Below are positions 38,942-46,935 of a stretch of 46,935 nt of DNA, piece after piece; within the stretch, counting starts at the first letter, position 1; each line of letters opens with the position of its first letter. The translations under genes and the position numbers were made by a program. The stretch comes from Candidatus Ancillula glyptotermitis (GTDB lineage: Bacteria; Actinomycetota; Actinomycetes; Actinomycetales; Bifidobacteriaceae). The stretch lies in the NCBI GenBank assembly GCA_031268675.1, contig JAIRWY010000012.1, positions 1 to 46,935 of the forward strand, given 5' to 3'. The notes beneath the pieces were generated by a model. That model did not search any database and had not been told where the DNA came from. It was given only the letters and a program-made list of their open reading frames with translations.

Positions 38942-39099
38942 ACTGCTTCTCCTTTTGTTTCTCTTAAATTAAACAAAACTTACGTTCCATTTATAAGCCT
39001 ACTTCGGTTTCAGCCTACGCGACAATTATAGCAGTTAAACTTACATCTGCAAAATTATAAGCGTAGTTTAGCGTAAAAAATCTGCGCGGAAAATCATAG
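38837..39099 (-). repeat. Copy 2 of the 263-bp duplication
   Basis: See 38187..38449. Confidence 0.9.
39025..39075 (-). promoter_or_regulatory. Promoter of precursor B with OmpR-type tandem operator
   Basis: TATAAT (39025-39030); TACGCT-N4-TACGCT (39060-39065 and 39070-39075, minus strand). Confidence 0.65.
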
Positions 39100-39105
39100 A
39101 AAAAG

Positions 39106-40371
39106 TTAATCAACAACTGGTATTAGAATCTCAAATTCAGTTTGGTTGCCTTTGCTATAATTTAGCCTCGCTAAACCACCATGTACCTGCATAATTTTCT
39201 GGACTATTGAAAGCCCAATACCATAGTTATTGTCTACTTTGTCTGCATTATTACCTTGATGAAATCTCCCAAAGATCTTCAATTGTTCTTCTTCTGATAT
39301 TGTCATGCCATCATTTATAACCACAACACTTGCGAACTCAATATCTTCTTCCACCTTTTTTGATAGCTTAATGGTTATTTTCAATTGTGCCTGATTCAGA
39401 GCATTATCCAGTAGATTTCGTACAGCAGCTTCTAGCAATACACTGTTCCCCATGACATCAATACTGTCAATAGCCTGCACTTGAATTTCTATATCTTTTT
39501 TTGAAATAATACCCCGACAAACTGAAATGACTCTGTTAACTACATCTTTTATATCAAAAGTACTACTAATACTGAAGATTTTGCCACTGTTTGACTTTGA
39601 TAATTCCAAAATTGCAGGTATTAAATACGATAAAAACTTGATCTCTGTATTAATTATTTGATTACACATATCAGCATCACTATCAGTTATTCCATTAGTG
39701 TTCGTCAATATGTAGTAACTGTTTGCAATATTTGATATTGGTGATTTGAATTCATGTGAAATATTTGCAATAAATTTTCTTTGTTCGTTTTCATGATCCA
39801 AAATTTTATCTACATATGTTTTTATTTCTGGGTATTCAGTAGTTAATCCTTTAGCTTCATTTGTGCCTATTCTGTCAAGATTGCTGATTACACTAAACGA
39901 TTTGACAAACCTCGTTACAAAGTGTGATGATACTATCCGTACAATAATGAAAAAAAACATAATCAGAAAAAATGCAATAAGGCCTATCATCATGAAAGTT
40001 TTATATAGTTGTTCTTTTCCTCCCGAAATTTGAAATACTTCATTATTGCTAATTTTAACAGCAAAATAACACATTACAATATTTTCAGTTTTTGATAAAT
40101 GTTCATCATACCCAAAACCTGTGTCAAGTGCTTTAGCAACTTCTGGTATATCTTTTATATCCAATTTATAACTATCTCCAACATAATTCAACATCCAATT
40201 TTGGTACTTCACATATCCTTCTTTATCAATAATTGAGATTCTGATATTGTTATTTGAATTGCGAAATGTTAGACCTATACCTATTAAAGTTAACGCCATA
40301 AATGCTAGCAGAGAAATAAGTACTGAAGTAATAGCAGTGAACATAATATATTTTGTTGCTTGTTTTTTCAT
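39106..40371 (-). CDS. Sensor histidine kinase of the lanthipeptide-like locus
   Basis: Two TM helices, FIANISHEFKSPISNI H box, RNLLDNALNQA N box, NYGIGLSIVQKI G box. Confidence 0.9.
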   Translation of the reverse strand: MKKQATKYIMFTAITSVLISLLAFMALTLIGIGLTFRNSNNNIRISIIDKEGYVKYQNWMLNYVGDSYKLDIKDIPEVAKALDTGFGYDEHLSKTENIVMCYFAVKISNNEVFQISGGKEQLYKTFMMIGLIAFFLIMFFFIIVRIVSSHFVTRFVKSFSVISNLDRIGTNEAKGLTTEYPEIKTYVDKILDHENEQRKFIANISHEFKSPISNIANSYYILTNTNGITDSDADMCNQIINTEIKFLSYLIPAILELSKSNSGKIFSISSTFDIKDVVNRVISVCRGIISKKDIEIQVQAIDSIDVMGNSVLLEAAVRNLLDNALNQAQLKITIKLSKKVEEDIEFASVVVINDGMTISEEEQLKIFGRFHQGNNADKVDNNYGIGLSIVQKIMQVHGGLARLNYSKGNQTEFEILIPVVD

Positions 40372-40372
40372 T

Positions 40373-41095
40373 CTACACCTTAAACATCCAGCCAGTATTT
40401 CGCCTTGATACAAGTAAATCACTGTACTTCTTGTTAAAATCTCTCAATTTTTTCCTTATGACCAAAATATTTGATCTAAACAAGTCTGAATCATATCTAT
40501 CTGGACGACCAAACAAATTTCTATTAATTGCATTATTGTGAACATAACGACCAGCATTTTGGATAAGATAGAAAAGTAAATCATATTGGACAGCTGACAG
40601 TTGTAATTGCCTACCATTTATATAACCTTTTCGTGTATTTTCATCAATAGTAATCCCTGCATTCTCCAAGCGAACAAGAGTTTTATTTAACACCCCATTA
40701 TGCAATAGTGCAAAATAGTTTACTCTCGCTTTAACCATATTTACCAAATCACTAGGTTGCATCATCTTATCAAAGTAACCTAATGCCCCCATATTGGTTA
40801 GATATTCCTTGTTTTCATCATCTAACTCTGCTGAGTATATGATAATTTGCATTTTTGTATATGGATACGACTCTTTAATTTTTCGTAATACTCTTTCCCC
40901 GCTCACTTTCATCCTTATATCAAGCAGTAGAACAGCAATTGTACTTTCTTTGAGTTTACTATTAGACAAGTCGCGGAGAAAAACTTTTGAATCAGAATAT
41001 AACTCCACATTAAATCCAGCAGGCTCAAGAATCATGCGTTGAGTTTCTAAAAAACCTTCGTCATCATCAACTAAAACAACCTTGTAGTCGTTAAT
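40373..41095 (-). CDS. OmpR-type response regulator; probable ATT start at 41095 (listed ORF starts inside the receiver domain)
   Basis: In-frame upstream codons read (I)NDYKVVLVDDDEGFLETQR-MILEPAGF, aligning with the 71..802 regulator; AAAGGA ribosome-binding site. Confidence 0.75.
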   Translation of the reverse strand: MNDYKVVLVDDDEGFLETQRMILEPAGFNVELYSDSKVFLRDLSNSKLKESTIAVLLLDIRMKVSGERVLRKIKESYPYTKMQIIIYSAELDDENKEYLTNMGALGYFDKMMQPSDLVNMVKARVNYFALLHNGVLNKTLVRLENAGITIDENTRKGYINGRQLQLSAVQYDLLFYLIQNAGRYVHNNAINRNLFGRPDRYDSDLFRSNILVIRKKLRDFNKKYSDLLVSRRNTGWMFKV

Positions 41096-41135
41096 GGTAC
41101 ATTCCTTTTCGCGCGATATATGAGATTTTCTCCAT
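41091..41135 (-). CDS. Putative 14-codon leaderless uORF MEKISYIARKGMYH*
   Basis: TATAAT (41143-41148)-7-ATG; its TAA overlaps the regulator ATT start (ATTAA). Confidence 0.35.
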   Translation of the reverse strand: MEKISYIARKGMYH

Positions 41136-41175
41136 GTACTACATTATACCACACCCATAAACTTTCAAATCTACA

Positions 41176-41202
41176 GCTGGATTCTAATTAGAAGTGCAAC
41201 AC
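41176..41202. repeat. Solo element end (TIR-like)
   Basis: GCTGGATTCTAATTAGAAGTGCAACAC, matching ends at 45242 and 46399. Confidence 0.6.
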
Positions 41203-41222
41203 ACAGATGATAAATAGTACTA

Positions 41223-42527
41223 TTATTTTTGCAGGTTATCGTAATATATCTTGTCGTAGTAAAGAGTGTACGGTGGATCATCATGAAAGTACTCGCCTGA
41301 TTTTGGTATATAGTTGAAGAAAAATATTGTGATGTACACAGCAGCACAAATTATGTGCAGAACTAGAAATCTCCGCTCAATTGAAAAATATCCAATAGAA
41401 ATCAACACTGTCCAAAATAGCCAAGAAAGTGAACTGCGAAGAGAGTGCATCTGCCCATCAAAAGTTGTTGCACACATCAAGTTCGTAGTAAAAATTCCAG
41501 CAACTGAAATCCAAAACGGAATACGCATTTGTTTATCTAGTTGCCTTGTAAAAACCTTGTATAATAAAATAACTAGAGGTATAATACTTACTGGAAGTAG
41601 CATACCCATAACGCCAATTGCGTGCATTCTATTTGGATCTCCAATCATGAACAGAAAAATTGGTGAAATCATATTTAAGAAGTTGTCAAAAATCTGAATT
41701 AGAGCTGATGTAAAGCTAGTAGAATGTGCAAACACTGAAATGACACTGGCTCTACTTGTAAAATCAGGTATAAATAAAGTTAAGTAGATAAATGGTATTG
41801 CAATAAGAAAGCTCAAAGTAGTAATTAAAATAATGTGCTTTATATTATACACATTCTTCCTGAAAAGTCCCACTACAAACACAATCCACAGTAGTAATGC
41901 TGTTAGTGCAAATGCCTTATAGCTCGTTGCTCCAAGTACCAAACCAGTTGGCATGCAAATAAACGCCAGTTTGTTGATTTTAGAATTTTCAGAGTTGTAT
42001 AAATAACTGAACGAAAAGAATGCGATAATGAAGTATATGGGAGAAATTGCGGTGTCCCAGAAAATTGAACCTTGCAAGAAATTCCAAGGTAGAAGTAATC
42101 CAACTATAAGCATTATGCGGAATATATGAACTTGACGTTTTGTGTCTGCAAAATATGAAATAGATTTCGCTAGTAGAAAAATAGAAGCAGTTGTCAAAAG
42201 CTGCATAAAAGCACGCAAAAAGTGTATATTTGCTCCAAAGAGTTTTACAACAACTAAAAATGGTGCAAAAAATGGAAAGGTTGAGTAATCTGCATCCGTT
42301 CTAATTGCAAAAAGTGAATGCATGTCAATCATATGTTTGTTTGAGGATAGCAACGCTTCAATAGCACCAATTCTAGCTGATTCGTCGCCAAAACCTCCAC
42401 CTAGAAAAACAGCACTTAAAATCCTGATAGAAACTACAACTATTATAAATATTAGAAAAAGATAGTTAATAACGCGCGGTTGTCGTAGTATGCTCAAAAT
42501 ATCTACACGCACAAAATTCTTGTCCAT
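41223..42527 (-). CDS. Multi-TM GT-C-like glycosyltransferase or membrane protein
   Basis: About 10 TM helices, early acidic motif GGGFGDESAR, DADYSTFPFFAPFL. Confidence 0.6.
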   Translation of the reverse strand: MDKNFVRVDILSILRQPRVINYLFLIFIIVVVSIRILSAVFLGGGFGDESARIGAIEALLSSNKHMIDMHSLFAIRTDADYSTFPFFAPFLVVVKLFGANIHFLRAFMQLLTTASIFLLAKSISYFADTKRQVHIFRIMLIVGLLLPWNFLQGSIFWDTAISPIYFIIAFFSFSYLYNSENSKINKLAFICMPTGLVLGATSYKAFALTALLLWIVFVVGLFRKNVYNIKHIILITTLSFLIAIPFIYLTLFIPDFTSRASVISVFAHSTSFTSALIQIFDNFLNMISPIFLFMIGDPNRMHAIGVMGMLLPVSIIPLVILLYKVFTRQLDKQMRIPFWISVAGIFTTNLMCATTFDGQMHSLRSSLSWLFWTVLISIGYFSIERRFLVLHIICAAVYITIFFFNYIPKSGEYFHDDPPYTLYYDKIYYDNLQK

Positions 42528-42573
42528 AAATCTCCATATTGCAAATAGACTACAAAAGTATTACACCATCTAC

Positions 42574-45201
42574 TTATAAATGCCCACCAGCGGCACTAGC
42601 CCAAGATTGAATGTTGATTTTCAGAGGCTTGGAATGCCAAATGCGTTCGAGGTAGTCCTGTATTGAACGATCTGAAGAAAAATAACCAGAACGTGCAATA
42701 TTCAGAAGACTCTTCTTAGACCACAACAACTTATTATCATGCTCTTGCTCAATCACTTTTTGAATATCCCAGTAACTTTGAAAATCAGCAAGAACTGCAT
42801 AACTGTCAATATTCAGGAGGTTATTTACAACATTTGCAAAAGTTGAACCATCATCAGAAGAAAATTCGCCCGAAGAAATTAAATCAATCGCGCTCTTTAG
42901 TATAGGGTTGTTTTCATAGAAGCTGTATGGAGAATATCCATTTGCAAAAAGTTCCTCAACTTCAGGCTCCTTCATACCAAATAGGTAGAAGTTATCATTA
43001 CCTGCAAGTCGGCAAATTTCAACATTTGCACCATCTAGCGTTCCAACGGTTAGCCCACCAGACTGCATAAACTTCATATTACCAGTTCCAGATGCCTCTT
43101 TTCCTGCCAATGAAATCTGTTCAGAGAGATCTGCTGCTGGAATAAGCTTCGACGCTAGAGTTACATTGTAATTTGCAGGGAATACAATTGTCAACCGCCC
43201 TTTTAACTCAGGAACTGAATTGATCTTTTCTGCAACAGAATTAATTAAGTAGATAATTTCCTTCGCCATTTTATAACCAGGTGCAGCTTTTGCCCCAAAT
43301 ATGACAGTTCTAGGATAAATGTCCTCAACCTTGATAGTTCCATTCTTTACACCAGCATAAAGAGCAATCACATGCAAAATTTTAAGAGTTTGCCGCTTAT
43401 ATTCATGTAATCGCTTGACCATGACATCAAATATAGCATCTGGATTCAATTCAATGCCATCCCGCGCTTTTAGTAGTTCAATAAGTTCTAATTTATTCTG
43501 ATACTTGACATCACTGAGGCGGTTCAAAAAGTACTCATTATCAGCCAAGCGTTCGAGTTCACTCAGCCGATGTAAATTGTTAATCCACTCACCATCAATA
43601 TGCTCGTCAATCAAATTAGTTAACCTCGGATTTGAAATCTTTATAAATCGACGAGGAGTGATACCATTAGTAACATTAGTAAATTTTTCTGGTTCATAAT
43701 CGGAGAAGTTCTTCAAAGTTTTGTCCTTTAGTAGCTGCGAGTGTAATTCAGCAACACCATTAACTTTTGAACTACCAACAACTGCCAAATGAGCCATATG
43801 AACAGCATTTGCATGAAAATCTTCACCTGTAATAATGGACATTTCTTCTGCTTGCTCTTCAGTAATGCGAGTATCTTCAGGATTCCTACCAACTGCACGC
43901 ACGTTCGCAAGATACCAGTTGTTGATCTGCTCAATAAGTTCCATATGTCTTGGCAACAAACTCCACATCAAATCCGCCGACCATACTTCAAGTGCTTCAG
44001 GAAGTAGAGTGTGACATGTGTAGTTGAATGTTCTACGCACAATCTCAAATGCAGGCTCAAACTCCCACCCCCGTTCATCAACAAGTATACGCAACAATTC
44101 TGGAATTCCAATTACTGGATGAGTATCATTTAACTGGAAAGTAATTAGTTCAGGAATTCTTGACAAATCAGCATCTAACGGAATACCAGTAGGATTATCT
44201 TCAGTTTTTTCAACACTTCCAAATCTGTTTTGTAATAAGTCCTTTATAGATGCAGCAACAAAGAAGTACTGTTGTTCAAGGCGCAATTCTTTACCTTGTT
44301 GTGTAGAATCTTCAGGATACAGCACCTTTGAGATGTTTTCTGCCTTAATTTGATTTGTAACTGCAGCTGTATAATCACCAACGTTGAAATTAACCAACGA
44401 GAAGGAATTAGTTGCTTTTGAAGACCAAAGACGCAGAGTATTCACATTGTCCGTCTGATAACCAGGCACCAACCAATCATTAGGAACTGCGTGCACTTGC
44501 CAAGACGGAGCCCATCGACGACGATCGCGTCCATCAGCATCCGTATATCCTTCAACATGTCCACCAAATGAGACTATTTGAAAACGCTCAGGGTGTGAAA
44601 TTTCCCAGTTGTTGCCGAACTCAAGCCACTTGTCTGGATATTCAACTTGTTTATTTTCTTCAAACTTCTGTGTGAAAATACCGTATTCGTAGCGGATTCC
44701 GTAGCCAATTGCTGGAATTGAAAGAGTTGCTAACGAGTCAATATAACATGCTGCTAATCGTCCAAGTCCACCATTTCCTAGACCAGGTTCAACCTCGCAT
44801 TCCACAATTGCGTCATAATCAAGTCCTAACTGTTCAATAGCAGTGCGCGAGATTTGGCATAGACCAGTTGAAAGTAGTGCATTATCTAATTGCTTGCCGA
44901 GTAAAAATTCTGCAGAAAGATATGCAACAACACGTGTATCTCCTGCTGTGGTTCCACCATTACTAGTTGATTTCATTGCATCAAACGTTGCATCCCACCG
45001 TTTTATAAGGTAGTTGCGAACTGTGCGCACAAGTGCGTGATAGAAGTCATATAAGGATCCCCTATCTAAATCTGTTCCCTGTCCAAAACGAAGTTCTGAC
45101 AAAAAATGGTGTGTAAAAACACTAACCAACTCATCAGTAGGCTCTGCATTTATAGGCGAAATGGGATCAAATGCCTGATTTGATACATTGTAGTTACTCA
45201 T
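42574..45201 (-). CDS. glgP: Glycogen/maltodextrin phosphorylase; leaderless ATG at 45201
   Basis: YLSAEFLLGKQLDNAL, GLGNGGLGRLAACYIDS, EASGTGNMKFMQSGGLTVGTLDGANVEI; TATAAT (45208-45213)-6-ATG. Confidence 0.94.
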   Translation of the reverse strand: MSNYNVSNQAFDPISPINAEPTDELVSVFTHHFLSELRFGQGTDLDRGSLYDFYHALVRTVRNYLIKRWDATFDAMKSTSNGGTTAGDTRVVAYLSAEFLLGKQLDNALLSTGLCQISRTAIEQLGLDYDAIVECEVEPGLGNGGLGRLAACYIDSLATLSIPAIGYGIRYEYGIFTQKFEENKQVEYPDKWLEFGNNWEISHPERFQIVSFGGHVEGYTDADGRDRRRWAPSWQVHAVPNDWLVPGYQTDNVNTLRLWSSKATNSFSLVNFNVGDYTAAVTNQIKAENISKVLYPEDSTQQGKELRLEQQYFFVAASIKDLLQNRFGSVEKTEDNPTGIPLDADLSRIPELITFQLNDTHPVIGIPELLRILVDERGWEFEPAFEIVRRTFNYTCHTLLPEALEVWSADLMWSLLPRHMELIEQINNWYLANVRAVGRNPEDTRITEEQAEEMSIITGEDFHANAVHMAHLAVVGSSKVNGVAELHSQLLKDKTLKNFSDYEPEKFTNVTNGITPRRFIKISNPRLTNLIDEHIDGEWINNLHRLSELERLADNEYFLNRLSDVKYQNKLELIELLKARDGIELNPDAIFDVMVKRLHEYKRQTLKILHVIALYAGVKNGTIKVEDIYPRTVIFGAKAAPGYKMAKEIIYLINSVAEKINSVPELKGRLTIVFPANYNVTLASKLIPAADLSEQISLAGKEASGTGNMKFMQSGGLTVGTLDGANVEICRLAGNDNFYLFGMKEPEVEELFANGYSPYSFYENNPILKSAIDLISSGEFSSDDGSTFANVVNNLLNIDSYAVLADFQSYWDIQKVIEQEHDNKLLWSKKSLLNIARSGYFSSDRSIQDYLERIWHSKPLKINIQSWASAAGGHL

Positions 45202-45241
45202 ACTTCCATTATACCACACCCCTATGACATTTTCAACTAAG

Positions 45242-45269
45242 GCTGAATTCTAATCAGAAGTAGGATGCC
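45242..45269. repeat. Solo element end (TIR-like)
   Basis: GCTGAATTCTAATCAGAAGTAGGATGCC. Confidence 0.6.
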
Positions 45270-45504
45270 GATCATGTGCATTATGAAGTCTGGACAACTA
45301 CTGGTAATTTACAAGATGATATGTGGGTATTAGGTAGCTTGTAGTATGAAAGTGTAGAAAGTATAATAAAAATACACTACTTTTGATGTAGATTCAATTA
45401 CTATGTCTACATTCAAATACATCATAACGCCCAACTTTTTGCAATCTTTAAACTTTTGGAAGCTTAATATAAGTATTTATGATTAGCAAGTGCAATAATA
45501 GTTG

Positions 45505-46359
45505 CTAGAATAGTGCAAAGATTAGCAATCCAACAAGAATTCTGTATATAGCAAACGGCGTGAGCGAAATGCGTGAAATGACCTTCATAAATGTTGCAAT
45601 TACCAAGTACCCGATAAAAAATGAGATGATTGTTGCAATAATTGTTGCAAACCAGCCTGGAAAACCTACACTAGTGGCCACACTGAAGTTTTCAAATACA
45701 TCTTTTAGTTCAAATAACCCTGCGCCAAAAACGCTTGGAATGGACAGGAAAAAGGAAAATCGTGCGGCAGTTGTACGATTAAAACCCATAAGACGACCAG
45801 CGGAAATTGTTGCACCAGAGCGTGAAACACCTGGAACTAACGCTAAAGATTGTGCAAGCCCATATAAAAACGCGGATTTCGGTTTTAAATCTTTAAGTGT
45901 ATATTCATGACGAGAGAAAATGTCACTAACACAAAGTACAATACCAAACACAATAAGCATAACTGCTGTTATATGAATATCGCGAAAACTAGTTTCAATA
46001 TGGTGTTTTAACAACGCCCCAAATACAACAATCGGTAAAGTTCCTAAAATGATTAACCAACCCATTTTTGCATGTGCAGTAATTTTCTGCTGTTCGTTGT
46101 AGTTCTTAAGTTTGAGCACTTTCTTAGCGATTATTCCAAGACTTCTAAACCAATCAACAAGTATTCGTACAATTTCTCTCCTGAAATAAAGTACAACTGC
46201 AAATTGCGTTCCAAACTGAATGATTGCTGTAAATGCCGCACCAGCATCACCAATATTTAATAGTCGTGAAACAATTGAAATATGCGCAGAAGATGAAACT
46301 GGTAGAAATTCTGTCAAACCTTGAAAAATACCTAATATTATTGCCTGGAGAGTATTCAT
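45505..46359 (-). CDS. uppP: Undecaprenyl-diphosphatase; leaderless ATG at 46359
   Basis: GIFQGLTEFLPVSSSAHI, ALVPGVSRSGATISAGRLMGF; TATAAT (46366-46371)-6-ATG. Confidence 0.94.
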   Translation of the reverse strand: MNTLQAIILGIFQGLTEFLPVSSSAHISIVSRLLNIGDAGAAFTAIIQFGTQFAVVLYFRREIVRILVDWFRSLGIIAKKVLKLKNYNEQQKITAHAKMGWLIILGTLPIVVFGALLKHHIETSFRDIHITAVMLIVFGIVLCVSDIFSRHEYTLKDLKPKSAFLYGLAQSLALVPGVSRSGATISAGRLMGFNRTTAARFSFFLSIPSVFGAGLFELKDVFENFSVATSVGFPGWFATIIATIISFFIGYLVIATFMKVISRISLTPFAIYRILVGLLIFALF

Positions 46360-46398
46360 ATCTATATTATACCACATAAATGCAACTTCTGCTGCGTC

Positions 46399-46935
46399 GC
46401 TGGATTCTAATCTGAAATAAGACACCTTGAGAAGTGGTATTTTATGCAGTAAATATTTAACTATAAACTCAGTGCCTGCGAAATCTCTTGGCGAAACGCG
46501 GAAATTTCCTTCCAATTTGGAAGTCGCAATTGAGTGATTACACCAAGAGATTCAAGCAAGGTGGTGAGTTGATTTGTTGGCTTGGAGGCACGAAAGAAGC
46601 CATCCGATAAACCATCTATGCTCCACTTATCAAGTGCATTTTTCAAAGCATCTGCAGTAATTCCTGATATCCACCATTTATCCCACGATTCCTTCTTTGT
46701 TTTCATTTTTGTTTCTTTGCCTTTAGTGAGCAAAAATTTATGCTGTAAAAGACGAATTATCGTAAGCGCAATGAAACAAATCAAAAAATGCGCGTTCGTA
46801 TGCTCTTCCTTGCGAGCGTAAACAGGTCGTCCAACTAAATCAGATTTTGTAATTCTAAAACTATCTTCAATTCTTGATAATCCATGATAAATATTGATAA
46901 TTTCTGAGTTAGTTTTCTTTATTTCGCTCGTGGTA
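46399..46935 (-). mobile_element. 3' end of an insertion sequence running off the window, with its terminal repeat at 46399-46426
   Basis: GCTGGATTCTAATCTGAAATAAGACACC 35 bp from the stop of a transposase ORF. Confidence 0.75.
46461..46935 (-). CDS. C-terminal part of an IS1634/IS4-like DDE transposase (5' end outside window)
   Basis: Reading through from the edge: TSEIKKTNSEIINIYHGLSRIEDSFRITKSDLVGRPVYARKEEHTNAHFLICFIALTIIRLLQHK, the YREK-like DDE C-terminal region. Confidence 0.8.
   Translation of the reverse strand, partial: TTSEIKKTNSEIINIYHGLSRIEDSFRITKSDLVGRPVYARKEEHTNAHFLICFIALTIIRLLQHKFLLTKGKETKMKTKKESWDKWWISGITADALKNALDKWSIDGLSDGFFRASKPTNQLTTLLESLGVITQLRLPNWKEISAFRQEISQALSL

Overview
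The window is about 47 kb of a low-GC, actinobacterial-looking (Bifidobacteriales-like, by gene content only) chromosome. Most of it is housekeeping: argS, coaD, DUF177, lysA, glf, HIT, rpiB, sir2, vanY-like, ispF, rplJ/rplL, rpsA, valS, pta, glgP, uppP and a tRNA-Leu(CAA).

The main discovery candidate is a complete class II lanthipeptide-type locus at about 30.7-41.1 kb on the minus strand: response regulator, histidine kinase, two precursor peptides missing from the ORF track, a small membrane peptide, a permease-ATPase fusion, LanM, a flavodoxin-fold protein and LanT. Three features make it unusual. Both precursors (38127..38291 and 38771..38941) have cytolysin-like leaders but contain no cysteine. 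The LanM keeps dehydratase motifs but has lost the Cys/Cys-His zinc motifs of the cyclase domain (WHDG and SSG replace WCxG and CHG). A flavoprotein is translationally coupled between lanM and lanT. Together these suggest a ring-less, dehydrated and perhaps reduced (D-Ala/D-Abu) peptide pair rather than a lanthionine product.

Other signals: (i) a recurrent TGTGGTATAAT-N6-ATG/GTG architecture implying many leaderless mRNAs, which also gives spurious 'WYN' N-termini in ORF calls; (ii) a family of terminal-inverted-repeat elements that appear related to an IS transposase at the right edge; (iii) 10-bp-phased direct repeats near two OmpR-type regulators; (iv) a likely AUU-initiated regulator coupled to a leaderless uORF; (v) a partial rpiB duplication flanking a secreted-protein gene. 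All calls were made by eye without searches.
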